From Mycolicibacterium sarraceniae (lineage in GTDB: Bacteria > Actinomycetota > Actinomycetes > Mycobacteriales > Mycobacteriaceae), in NCBI RefSeq assembly GCF_010731875.1, contig NZ_AP022595.1:4278001-4342000 (forward strand): 64,000 bases of DNA, given 5' to 3'. Below, piece after piece: positions 1 to 10,767 of this stretch (position 1 is its first letter; every line of letters begins with the position of its first letter). A program made the position numbers and the translations under genes. The notes under the pieces are model-generated. The model did no database searches. It was not told the DNA's origin and worked only from the letters and a program-made list of their open reading frames with translations.

Positions 1-2961
<2,961 letters not shown>

Positions 2962-2971
2962 GTGCGCGTTC

Positions 2972-3170
2972 GTCTCCTGTGCCAGCTGCCTGGGCACGGG
3001 GACGACGACGCGCTGGTGCGCGAGCGCCGCGGTACCACCCCGCTTACGCGCGTCATCCGCGCGTCGCTCTTGTATCGGCTATGACGGGCCTGCCCGTTCG
3101 GTTCTACTCGGCCCGCGAAGTGGGCTGTTCTTCCGAAGGCTCCCCGGTGATAGCCGGATCGACGCCGTTG
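2972..3170 (-). promoter_or_regulatory. ileS T-box riboswitch leader
   Basis: The RNA upstream of ileS carries the T-box signature GGGGTGGTACCGCGG at 3027-3041 (minus strand). An isoleucine specifier triplet AUC sits at 3149-3151 inside GGCTATCACCGGGGAGCC, the usual context in actinobacterial ileS leaders. The ileS Shine-Dalgarno AGGAGA follows about 50 bases after the T-box core and there is no U-tract, which fits the translational (class II) type described for mycobacterial ileS. The T-box would bind uncharged tRNA-Ile and free the ribosome site. End points are approximate. Confidence 0.9.
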
Positions 3171-3175
3171 GGAGA

Positions 3176-3181
3176 ATTCTA
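3176..3181 (-). promoter_or_regulatory. -10 box for the ileS leader
   Basis: TAGAAT on the minus strand fits TANNNT. It lies just downstream of the preceding gene's stop and would start RNA at about 3169, immediately before the first T-box stem. No clear -35 box is seen. Confidence 0.55.
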
Positions 3182-3190
3182 GCCGCCGGC

Positions 3191-3775
3191 TCAGGCCGGG
3201 ATGGCCTCGGAGGTCAGACCGATCAGACCGAGCCGGAACTGGATCGTCAGTTCTTCGATGGTGCAGTGGTCGAGCCGCCAGCCGTCGAACCACCAGTCCA
3301 TCTGCAATTCCCCGTCGCCGCGGTAGGCGAGCACCCCCAGGGCCGGACCGTCGGTGAGCTGAAGCGGTCCGAGTGCCGGATCCGGCGGCAGCCCGAGAAA
3401 CGAGAACACGACGTCGGCCGGCGCATTGCTGAGCTGCCTGGCTGGCGTCAACGCCTCGCGGACATCAGCCAACAGCGCGTTGGCATCCATGTGTCGTTCT
3501 TCAGCACAGCACAGCCGGACCGGGCGGACCGTGGTCAAACCACTGATCGTCGCGAAACCGACGCCGATGGTCCGGGCGATCGCCCGGCCCAGAGCGGCCA
3601 GAAGAACTTCCTCGACACCGAGACCGGCGAACTCAACAGCACCGTCGAGTTCATCGGTCAGTTCGTGGGACAGCGGAGCCGAGAGTCGGACCAAATCCTC
3701 TGGTCGAGGCCGGCCGAGAGTCCGATCGTCAACTACCCGCACATTGCTAGACGGGTAGGTCACAGGAGCAACCAT
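3191..3775 (-). CDS. stand-alone C-terminal half of a condensation-type domain
   Basis: 194 residues. It resembles the second half of NRPS/PapA condensation domains: a helix-rich stretch (LGVEEVLLAALGRAIARTIG), then VVFSFLG and a C-terminal block with LQMDWWFDGWRLDHCTIEEL, as in the closing strands of that fold. The N-terminal half with the catalytic HxxxD motif is absent, so it is unlikely to be a working acyltransferase alone. The start at 3775 is chosen because a TANNNT box (TACCGT, 3783-3788) lies 7 bases before this ATG, a leaderless arrangement; a longer start at 3817 is also open. It sits between ileS and a polyketide/acyltransferase locus on the same strand as both. It may be a fragment, or an accessory protein to those enzymes. 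The function is not established. Confidence 0.6.
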   Translation of the reverse strand: MVAPVTYPSSNVRVVDDRTLGRPRPEDLVRLSAPLSHELTDELDGAVEFAGLGVEEVLLAALGRAIARTIGVGFATISGLTTVRPVRLCCAEERHMDANALLADVREALTPARQLSNAPADVVFSFLGLPPDPALGPLQLTDGPALGVLAYRGDGELQMDWWFDGWRLDHCTIEELTIQFRLGLIGLTSEAIPA

Positions 3776-3900
3776 GGCCGTTACGGTAGCGGTTGTGTCC
3801 CAAAAATGGGAGACCAATCCCGAAATTGTGACGACGCTGTCAATTGACCTATGAATTCCCTGAATTGCGTTCCGAGTACCTATTACCGGGAGTTCCGGGT

Positions 3901-3906
3901 TATTCT
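3901..3906 (+). promoter_or_regulatory. -10 box for leaderless HTH gene
   Basis: TATTCT fits TANNNT and ends six bases before the GTG at 3913, so transcription would begin at the start codon. It supports 3913 as the true start of the downstream gene. Confidence 0.5.
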
Positions 3907-3912
3907 TTGCCG

Positions 3913-4198
3913 GTGCCCAGGACGGATAAAAACGGAGGTCAGCTCAAGACCTCGCTCGGCCACCTCCTGGACGGGGACATCGAAGCCAAGGGCGTCCACG
4001 ACGCCTGAAGGTACCTCAAGCAGCACGTATTACCGGCGGGTCAAGGAACGCGTCCACCCCAATGCCGAGGAGCTGCGCCTGGTGGCCACGCGATCCGGGC
4101 TCAGTTATCCGGACTTGCAGGTCCACTTCCGATTGATGAGTCGCGAAGAACTCCGGCAATACATCGATTCGGCCGACATTTACGCTGACGACAATTGA
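3913..4198 (+). pseudogene. small HTH regulator, disrupted by a single-base frameshift
   Basis: From the GTG at 3913 one frame encodes about 31 residues (RTDKNGGQLKTSLGHLLDG and on) and stops at a TGA near 4006. The next frame continues without a break with TSSSTYYRRVKERVHPNAEE and a tail to the TAA at 4198. Joined, the two parts would give a protein of about 94 residues; removing one base near 4004-4010 restores a single frame. The SSSTYYRR stretch looks like the recognition helix of a Cro/XRE-type helix-turn-helix. The disruption may be a real mutation or a sequence error. Family and target are unknown. Confidence 0.55.
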
Positions 4199-4510
4199 TA
4201 CCGTCGCCACGACTCGAATTCCTGGAAACCTCTCAGAATTGAAACCTCGACTCAACGATCCGCCACTGTAGTATTTGCTGACGTTATTCGGGCGTTAGGC
4301 GATGACTGCATGGGTCTTGGTGCGCATATCACTGAACATCGCCCTGCAGGGCCGGCGTGGTGCTGGTATTGCGCCAACGCTTCAGGAGCTCGAAGGCGGC
4401 AAGCTGGTCTGGTTCTTCGCCTGCGCGTGCGTGGCGCATCAAGACCAAGTTCACCCGAGCGTCGAGCTGACCGCGGACACCCTCGGGCGGGTCCCCGATA
4501 ATGGGCATCG
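4199..4510. other. intergenic region before the glycosyltransferase
   Basis: Holds the upstream region of the plus-strand glycosyltransferase gene. A TANNNT box (TAGTAT, 4269-4274) is a possible -10 element. A TTGAAA sits at 4239-4244 but the 24-base gap is too long for a standard pair. No Shine-Dalgarno is evident before the ATG at 4511. A doubtful minus-strand ORF (4329-4508) covers much of it. Confidence 0.4.
4329..4508 (-). CDS. possible 59-residue protein, unrecognised
   Basis: Starts with ATG two bases away from the divergent glycosyltransferase start. The C-terminal part, with VNLVLMRHARAGEEPDQLAA followed by FELLKRWRN, has codon positions rich in G/C and an amino-acid make-up that looks less like a shadow frame than its rivals here. 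No ribosome site or -10 box was found and no family is recognised. It could also be a remnant of a longer gene or a chance frame. Confidence 0.25.
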   Translation of the reverse strand: MPIIGDPPEGVRGQLDARVNLVLMRHARAGEEPDQLAAFELLKRWRNTSTTPALQGDVQ

Positions 4511-5791
4511 ATGAAATTCGCGGTGAGCATCCACGGGACACGCGGTGACGTCGAACCCTGTGCGGCAGTAGCACTTGAGCTGCAGCGTCGCGGGCACGAC
4601 GTGCGGATGGCCGTACCACCCAACCTCGTCGGTTTCGCCGAGTCCGCGGGCGTTGCGGCCCTCGTCGGCTACGGTCCCGACTCCCAGAAACAACTGCAGG
4701 GCGACGTCTTCGAGCGCCCCGATGCGCTCACGGCGGCCGCTCCGGCGGACTGGGTCCGGCTAGGCAACCCGCTGACTGCCGTGCGCAAAGCCAGGGCGGC
4801 GGCGACTCGCGGCTGGTCCGAGATGAGCGACACGCTGCTGTCGCTGGCCGACGGCGCCGACCTGATGGTGACGGGCACGGCGTATCAGGAGATCGCGGCC
4901 AACGTGGCCGAGTTTCGCGGCATCCCGCTGGCCGAGGTGCACTACTTCCCGGTGCGGGCCAACACCCAGGTACTGCCGGTCAAGCTGCCGCTATCCGTGG
5001 CCAGCGCGGCATATTCGATGGGTGAATGGCTGCACTGGCGGCTGCTGAAACCGGCGGAATCCGCCCAGCGCCGCGACCTGGGCCTGCCCGTGGCGACCAC
5101 CCGGCCGGTGGCGCGCATCGTGGCCGCGGGCGCACTCGAGATCCAGGCCTACGACAAGGTGTTCTTCCCCGGGCTGGCCCGGGAATGGGGTGAGCGACGC
5201 CCGCTGATCGGATCACTGACACTGCAGCTTCCCACCGAGGTCGACACCGAAGTGACATCGTGGATCGCCAACGGAACGCCACCCATCTACTTCGGCTTCG
5301 GCAGTATGCCGATCGACTCCCCCGCCGAGACGGTTCGGCTGGTCAGCGACGTCTGCGCGGAGCTCGGCGAGCGCGCCTTGATCTGCGCGGGCTTCTCGGA
5401 TTTCGACGACACTGCCACCGCCGAGCACGTCAAGGTCGTGGGCTCGGTCAACCACGCCGCCGTGTTCCCGTCCTGCCGAGCCGTGGTGCACCACGGCGGC
5501 GCGGGCACCACCGCGGCCGGGATCCGGGCCGGAGTGCCCACTCTGGTGCTATGGGTCGCTGCGGAGCAACCATTGTGGGGCAAACAGATAGAACGGCTCG
5601 GTATCGGCACATCCCGACGTTTCTCAGCTTCTACACGGTATTCGCTGCTGGCCGATCTACGCGCCGTGCTGTCTCGGCAAATAGTCGAACAGTCCCGTTT
5701 GCTCGCCACCCGGATGAGCCCGGCGTCAAGCAGCGTGACCGCCGCGGCCGACCTTCTCGAAGCGGCCGGCCGCAACCGCCGCCCCGGCTGA
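4511..5791 (+). CDS. GT1-family glycosyltransferase
   Basis: 426 residues, the usual size for GT-B glycosyltransferases of the Gtf/Rtf type used in mycobacterial glycopeptidolipid and lipooligosaccharide assembly. The N-terminal domain opens with MKFAVSIHGTRGDVEP, where HGTRGD is the acceptor-side signature. The sugar-nucleotide domain carries VHHGGAGTTAAGIRAGVP near residue 326 and a WGKQIERLG segment near the end. It would add a sugar to a lipid acceptor at the inner face of the membrane; neither donor nor acceptor can be read from sequence. It is followed directly by a GAP-type membrane protein on the same strand, with convergent acyltransferase and polyketide synthase genes beyond, so trehalose-based or other envelope glycolipids are the likely context. 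No Shine-Dalgarno is visible. Confidence 0.88.
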   Translation: MKFAVSIHGTRGDVEPCAAVALELQRRGHDVRMAVPPNLVGFAESAGVAALVGYGPDSQKQLQGDVFERPDALTAAAPADWVRLGNPLTAVRKARAAATRGWSEMSDTLLSLADGADLMVTGTAYQEIAANVAEFRGIPLAEVHYFPVRANTQVLPVKLPLSVASAAYSMGEWLHWRLLKPAESAQRRDLGLPVATTRPVARIVAAGALEIQAYDKVFFPGLAREWGERRPLIGSLTLQLPTEVDTEVTSWIANGTPPIYFGFGSMPIDSPAETVRLVSDVCAELGERALICAGFSDFDDTATAEHVKVVGSVNHAAVFPSCRAVVHHGGAGTTAAGIRAGVPTLVLWVAAEQPLWGKQIERLGIGTSRRFSASTRYSLLADLRAVLSRQIVEQSRLLATRMSPASSSVTAAADLLEAAGRNRRPG

Positions 5792-5832
5792 TGTCAACGC
5801 TGCTCAGGCCCGGCAAGGTAGAGTTTCGCGCT

Positions 5833-6558
5833 GTGTGGACAACCGTGGTGCTACTGGGCCTCGCGGTGAGCATCGAGCCCGCACGTATCGGGTTGATCGC
5901 CCTACTGCTGACCCGTCCCCGGCCGGCGCGGCATCTGTTCGTCTTCCTCTGCACCGGCCTGACGGTGAGCCTCAGCGTGGGCTTCGCGGTGCTGTTCATC
6001 TTCCACCACAGCTTCCTGAGCAAGGCCAACTTCAACCCGGCGCTCATCCAGATCGGCATCGGTGCCGTCGCCGTATTGCTGGGCGGCCTGTTGGCGTCCA
6101 ACATTCCGTTGAAGCAGTTCGCGCGCAAGGAGATGGTCGAGGTGCCGGCCGGTGCCGCCGATACCCCCGTCGTAGTGCAGGATGCCGCGCCGCCGAGCCG
6201 GTTCAGCCGGCTGTCGACCAAGGTGCGCGGCTTCGCCAAGGGCGAGTCGTCGTGGTTCTCGGGTTCGATCGGCGCGGCGCTGGCGATGCCGAGCGTCGAC
6301 TACATGGCGCTGCTGGCGCTGATCATCGCCTCTAAGGCCCCGCCCATCGAGCAGGCGTCGGCGTTGGTCACCTTCCTGCTGCTGGCCAGCTGGGCTGCGG
6401 TGATCCCGCTACTGAGTTTCATGGTGGTACCCGGCAAGACCCGGATCTGGGTACAGCGCTTCAACGAATGGATCCGCACCCGCACCCGCAAGCACGCCGG
6501 TGCGTTTGTCGCGGTGGTCGGGATCATCCTGATCGGGGTTGGCCTGCACAGCCTGTGA
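5833..6558 (+). CDS. GAP/Sap-family membrane protein for glycolipid export
   Basis: About 241 residues with six or so hydrophobic segments. It belongs to the family of Gap (glycopeptidolipid addressing protein) and Sap (sulfolipid addressing protein), small membrane proteins needed to bring envelope glycolipids to the surface. The family typically begins Met-Trp, which matches the GTG at 5833 (VWTTVVLLGLAVSIEPARIG). An ATG at 5791 that overlaps the glycosyltransferase stop (TGATG) is the alternative start and would add 14 residues. A charged cytoplasmic loop (ARKEMVEVPAG and on) separates two hydrophobic halves. It is probably co-transcribed with the glycosyltransferase. It ends 6 bases from the convergent gene at 6565. 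No MmpL transporter lies in this locus, although these proteins usually work with one. Confidence 0.85.
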   Translation: MWTTVVLLGLAVSIEPARIGLIALLLTRPRPARHLFVFLCTGLTVSLSVGFAVLFIFHHSFLSKANFNPALIQIGIGAVAVLLGGLLASNIPLKQFARKEMVEVPAGAADTPVVVQDAAPPSRFSRLSTKVRGFAKGESSWFSGSIGAALAMPSVDYMALLALIIASKAPPIEQASALVTFLLLASWAAVIPLLSFMVVPGKTRIWVQRFNEWIRTRTRKHAGAFVAVVGIILIGVGLHSL

Positions 6559-6564
6559 CCCGAG

Positions 6565-7914
6565 TCAGACGATGACGCCGGTGAGCCCGAACTCGGTGAG
6601 CGTCGTCTCGGCCAGCTCGCGCAGCTGCTGCTTGGTGTTCTCCGCGCCGATCTCGTAGGCCTCGATCGAGATCGAGACCTTCCCGTTTACCCGCGCGGAC
6701 ACCACGACGAGCTGACCGCGCGACCGCTCGATCTCCCGCATCGTCACGTTCTGGTCCAACGCACGCAGAATCACCAACTCGGCAGTGGTGCCGTCGACCT
6801 GGGCGATCTGCGGCGGCAGATCACCGAGGTTCGAGCAGGACACCGGCAGATCCTCGGAGTAGGAGAACAGCAGCTCGGCCACCGCTTTGACCGCGGCCTT
6901 GGGTAACCACGGCATCAGCGGTAGCAGTTCCATGGTGGGGTCGGTCTGTTCCTTGGCCATCTGCCGCGCCTCGCGGACGACGGTGCGGGCCTCGGTCAGA
7001 TCGACGGTCACCTTCTCCGGGTCGACGGTGGCATTGGCGAAGGCCATGGCAAGGGCACGGTCGTCTTCCAGGCTCTCCCGGAGGTTGATCGCGATCACCA
7101 GCGTCACCGCTCCGTCGGAGCGACGGCACCGGCCCATGTGCTTGGCCACCTGCGCGGTGAACCCCACCAGCAGGGAATAACCGTTCCCGCCAAGGCTTTC
7201 CGCGCGCGCATCCCACTCCGCGATATCGACGATGACCGCCGCCGAAGGTACCGAGACGAACTCCTCGATCGGCTGGCCGGCGCGCGTCTTTCTGGATTGG
7301 GCGAGCTCTCGCCGCTTCCCCCACACCAGTTTTGCGCCGTTGACCAGCGCCTTGCGCGTCACCGGCAGGTCACGCACGACCTGGCGCGCGTCGGCGGCCA
7401 ACGCCTGGCGACGGGTCCGCGAGCCCGGCCGGTCATATCCCGCGTCACGGACGGTATCGGTGACCGCTTCGAAGACCGCTAGCCCGGCCCCGATCCCGTC
7501 CCCGATGACATGCGAGCCCACCATGCTGATCGCGGTGGAACCGTCGGTGAGCGGTTGCACGACGAGATACCACGTCGGGCCGTGCTCGGGGTCGATCGGC
7601 AGACTGGCGAGCTCGTCTGCCCAATCCATGAGCTCGGCGCGCGGACGGGCCGTCTCGTTGATCTGGATCTCCGACGGAGCATGACCGGGCTTGACCCAGC
7701 GCGGCCGGCCGAACGGCAGCGGTGAACGCTCGATGTGCCGTCCGCCGTGCGATTGGGCGAAGTTGCGGTGAAAACGGCGAAGTCCCTCAAAATCGACGGG
7801 ATGCTCGTAGACCCAGACGCATTGCATGAGCTGGCCACGCCCGGTGGCCCGCATCATCTCGAACGCCGTCTGGTCGAAGAACTCAAGCCGGTGTTCCTGC
7901 GATTCAGTGGTCAC
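6565..7914 (-). CDS. condensation-fold acyltransferase, PapA-like paralogue 1
   Basis: 449 residues. The HxxxDG acyltransfer motif reads HVIGDG with His135 and Asp139. The N-terminal block VWVYEHPVD...IERSPLPFGRPRW is shared with the neighbour at 7926, so the two are tandem paralogues. The family is the condensation/WS-DGAT superfamily; similar proteins are found at lipooligosaccharide loci of M. smegmatis type, where they are thought to move acyl chains to trehalose or other acceptors. GTG start, 11 bases after the upstream stop, in a four-gene minus-strand run pks-papA-this pair. Substrate cannot be assigned from sequence. It ends 6 bases from the plus-strand GAP gene. Confidence 0.8.
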   Translation of the reverse strand: MTTESQEHRLEFFDQTAFEMMRATGRGQLMQCVWVYEHPVDFEGLRRFHRNFAQSHGGRHIERSPLPFGRPRWVKPGHAPSEIQINETARPRAELMDWADELASLPIDPEHGPTWYLVVQPLTDGSTAISMVGSHVIGDGIGAGLAVFEAVTDTVRDAGYDRPGSRTRRQALAADARQVVRDLPVTRKALVNGAKLVWGKRRELAQSRKTRAGQPIEEFVSVPSAAVIVDIAEWDARAESLGGNGYSLLVGFTAQVAKHMGRCRRSDGAVTLVIAINLRESLEDDRALAMAFANATVDPEKVTVDLTEARTVVREARQMAKEQTDPTMELLPLMPWLPKAAVKAVAELLFSYSEDLPVSCSNLGDLPPQIAQVDGTTAELVILRALDQNVTMREIERSRGQLVVVSARVNGKVSISIEAYEIGAENTKQQLRELAETTLTEFGLTGVIV

Positions 7915-7925
7915 TGCTCAAACCC

Positions 7926-9296
7926 TCACTCGATGACGTTGGACAGCTGGAACTCTGCCAGAGTCTGGGCGATCACCTCGCGTAGCCGCGCGCGCGAGTT
8001 GTCCGCGCCCGGTAGATAACTCATGACCGGCAGGATGACTTTACCGCCCAGGCGCATCGAGGCCACCGTCATCAGCCCGTGCCGTCGCTCCAGGACACCG
8101 CGGGTCAGATTGCGGTCGATACCGCGGAAGTAGAACCGTTCGGCCACGGTGCCGTCGACGCTGAGCAAAATGTCGGGCACGTCCCCCAGATTCGAGCAAT
8201 TCACCGGTACGTCGTCGGTGAAGCTGAAGGCCATATCGGCCATCCGGGCCATCGCGCGTTTGGGCAGGAACGGGATGAGCGGTAGCAGCTCGACCATCTC
8301 GTCGGGCTTCTCCCGCGCGGTCGCCAGACCCTGCTTGATCGCCGTACGCGCTCCGGAAAGATCCTTCGCCACCGGACCGGGGTCGAACGTCACTTTGGCG
8401 ATCGTCACGACATTGCCGCCGGTGTCGTCGGCGTCAGCACGCTCGCTGACCGGAATCATCAGCGTCACGGCGCCGTCGGTCGCACGCGTGCGGCCCAGAA
8501 TTTCGGCCAGCTTGCCGGCGAATCCGGCGACCAGCGAAAAATGATTACCACCGAGCCTCTCCGCCCGGCTATCCCAGTCGCCGATGTCGATGAGCGCCGT
8601 GCTGAACGCCGTCTTGACGACGTCATCGCTGCCACCGACGGACGTCGGCACCGGCACGCTGGGGCGGGTCAGCTCGGCTTTGCGACGGGTGGCCACGTTG
8701 GCCGCTTTGCGCAGCGTTCGGCCGATCTCGGGCAGATCCTTACCCAGTTGTCGGACGTCTTCACGAAGGGCACGCATGCGGGTGCGGGAATTGCGGGGCG
8801 GATAACCCAGGTCTTTGCGGATGCCCAGAACGGCATCAGCGACCGTGACGACCGCACCGCCACCGTCGATCACGGTGTGCGAATCGACCAGGCTCACGGC
8901 GCTGGTTCCGTCGGTGAACGACTGGACACCCAGCCGCCAGGACGGACCGAATTCCGGATCGAGAGGCAGCTCCACCTGCTCGTGCGCCCAGTCGTACAGC
9001 TCCTCACGGGGGCGCGGATGCTCGGCAATGTCCAGCTCAGCCTGCGGTCCGGGAACCGAGACCCACCGGTGGCGGCCGAACGGCAGCGGCGAGCGCTCGA
9101 TCAGCCGGCCGATGAGCCCCTGGCCGTAGTTCTGATGGAAACGCCGAACACCGTCGAGGTCGATCGGATGCTCGTAGATCCATAGGACCTGCATGACGGC
9201 CTCTTGACCGGCCCCGCGCAGCGCCAACAGCAGCGCCTGGTCGGCGTAGGGCACCACATTGTCGGGTGCGGGCCGGCGGTCGTCGCCCACCGGCAT
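7926..9296 (-). CDS. condensation-fold acyltransferase, PapA-like paralogue 2
   Basis: 456 residues. The motif HTVIDG supplies His140 and Asp144. IYEHPID and IERSPLPFGRHRW align with the first paralogue, and both end in a similar NSRARLREVIAQTLAEF-type helix. The ATG at 9296 overlaps the stop of papA (TGATG), so translation is coupled. With the Pks and PapA upstream, it probably handles methyl-branched acyl chains made by the synthase, or later acylation steps of the same lipid. The open frame runs on upstream inside papA, but that part is a shadow. Confidence 0.8.
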   Translation of the reverse strand: MPVGDDRRPAPDNVVPYADQALLLALRGAGQEAVMQVLWIYEHPIDLDGVRRFHQNYGQGLIGRLIERSPLPFGRHRWVSVPGPQAELDIAEHPRPREELYDWAHEQVELPLDPEFGPSWRLGVQSFTDGTSAVSLVDSHTVIDGGGAVVTVADAVLGIRKDLGYPPRNSRTRMRALREDVRQLGKDLPEIGRTLRKAANVATRRKAELTRPSVPVPTSVGGSDDVVKTAFSTALIDIGDWDSRAERLGGNHFSLVAGFAGKLAEILGRTRATDGAVTLMIPVSERADADDTGGNVVTIAKVTFDPGPVAKDLSGARTAIKQGLATAREKPDEMVELLPLIPFLPKRAMARMADMAFSFTDDVPVNCSNLGDVPDILLSVDGTVAERFYFRGIDRNLTRGVLERRHGLMTVASMRLGGKVILPVMSYLPGADNSRARLREVIAQTLAEFQLSNVIE

Positions 9297-10738
9297 CAGA
9301 CCGTTGCGACGGGCAAGCGAGACGACGACACGAGTTCGGAGCGGCCGTCGGCCACCCGAAGATAAATGCACTTCATGAGTTCGACGAACTCGGCAACAGA
9401 CTCGCGAGCGATCGGGTTGTCCGGGTAGGCGACGGTGATGATCGTGCCTTCGGTGCGCCGGTTCACCCACATGCCGACCTGATTCGCCGCGCCCAGATCG
9501 GTGTAGATGTGCCCGCTCTGCGCATACCACTGAGACATGATGACCGGGTTCAGCGGCGGCAGGCCCACGTCGAGGTAGGACAGCATCGGCACACCCGGTC
9601 CGGCCGGGTGGATACGTGGGGTGGACTCCGACTCGGCAAGCTCGTACACCCGCTCGATGGGCACGTTTGCCAGCGGCATCCCCGAGTCGAACGACTCCTG
9701 GGCGGCGCGGGCCACCTCGGCGAAATTGCGCGCGGCGACGGGTACCGACAGCGGAACGACGCCGGTGAACCAACCGGTGGTCATGAACTCCGCCGGAGTG
9801 CTGCGGGTGGTGGTCGGCGTGATGACGTGGTAGTCGTCGGCACCGGTCAGCTGGCGGTGGGCGATGGCAGCGGCAGCGAAGACGCCACCGATGAAGCGGA
9901 CACCCGCCGCGGTGCAGGCCGACTCGAAGCGGTCCGACTCGTGATCGTCCATCAGCTGAACGGTCAGCAGGTCACCGCTGCAGTGCACGGACGGATCACC
10001 CAGCGGCAACGGGAACGTCGGCAGGGTTCCGCCATTGCTGTCCAGGAAGTCCAGCCAGCCGCGAACGTCCGGCGAATCCATGGTCAGCTGCTCGGTGTAG
10101 CTGCGCTGGCGCACGCAGTAGTCGGCGTAGCTGCCCGCATCCGGCAGACGCAGCGGTGCGCCACCGCCGGCCAGGGCCTCGTAGTTCATGTGCATCTCGA
10201 CGAACAGCGCCATCATCAGCATCGCGTCGGCGTGCAGGTGGTCGACGCTGACGTAGAACGTGAAGTGATCGGCGCGCTGGATGACACCGAAGCGGAAGCA
10301 GTCCCACTCCAGCGGGCTCGGGGTGTCGAGGACGTGCTTCTTCCACTGCGCCGAGTTCATCTCGCCGTGCTTGCTGGCCACGAACTGGATGTCGTTCGGG
10401 TTCCCGAGGGTGTGGCGGACGATCTGGTCGGCGTCGTCAAACTCGAACCAGCTGTGATAGGTGTCGTGCCGGCGCAGGTAGGCATTGATGACGAAGGTCA
10501 TCGCCCGGACGTCACACTTGCCGGGCATGTTCCATGCCGGGATCAGCAGCCGCGCCATCTCCAGCCCATTGGCCGTGTGATTGCGGTAGCTGCGGATGTG
10601 CTGGCCCTGCTGGTAGCTCGCAGGCACGTCGCTCACGGGCGCGTCCTGGACCTTCTTCAGGCATGCCGGCGACGGGCTCCACGACACGACCGTGCCCGGC
10701 GCGTCAACCCAGTCATGGATTGCGGTAAGTGCGACCAC
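9296..10738 (-). CDS. PapA-type polyketide-associated acyltransferase
   Basis: 480 residues, the length of PapA1/A2/A3/A4 proteins, which transfer Pks-made acyl chains onto trehalose. The catalytic motif is HLHADA (His167, Asp171), with Ala in place of the usual Gly after Asp. A typical PapA middle segment (TTGWFTGVVPLSVPVAARNF) follows. GTG start with a good ribosome site AGGGGA eight bases upstream. It lies 29 bases after the polyketide synthase, as papA4 or papA3 does after its synthase. By position next to a Pks5-type synthase it is the likely direct off-loading enzyme. PapA3 versus PapA4 cannot be decided by eye. Confidence 0.88.
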   Translation of the reverse strand: MVALTAIHDWVDAPGTVVSWSPSPACLKKVQDAPVSDVPASYQQGQHIRSYRNHTANGLEMARLLIPAWNMPGKCDVRAMTFVINAYLRRHDTYHSWFEFDDADQIVRHTLGNPNDIQFVASKHGEMNSAQWKKHVLDTPSPLEWDCFRFGVIQRADHFTFYVSVDHLHADAMLMMALFVEMHMNYEALAGGGAPLRLPDAGSYADYCVRQRSYTEQLTMDSPDVRGWLDFLDSNGGTLPTFPLPLGDPSVHCSGDLLTVQLMDDHESDRFESACTAAGVRFIGGVFAAAAIAHRQLTGADDYHVITPTTTRSTPAEFMTTGWFTGVVPLSVPVAARNFAEVARAAQESFDSGMPLANVPIERVYELAESESTPRIHPAGPGVPMLSYLDVGLPPLNPVIMSQWYAQSGHIYTDLGAANQVGMWVNRRTEGTIITVAYPDNPIARESVAEFVELMKCIYLRVADGRSELVSSSRLPVATV

Positions 10739-10767
10739 TGTCAGATTCCCCTATCGACCCTTGTTTG

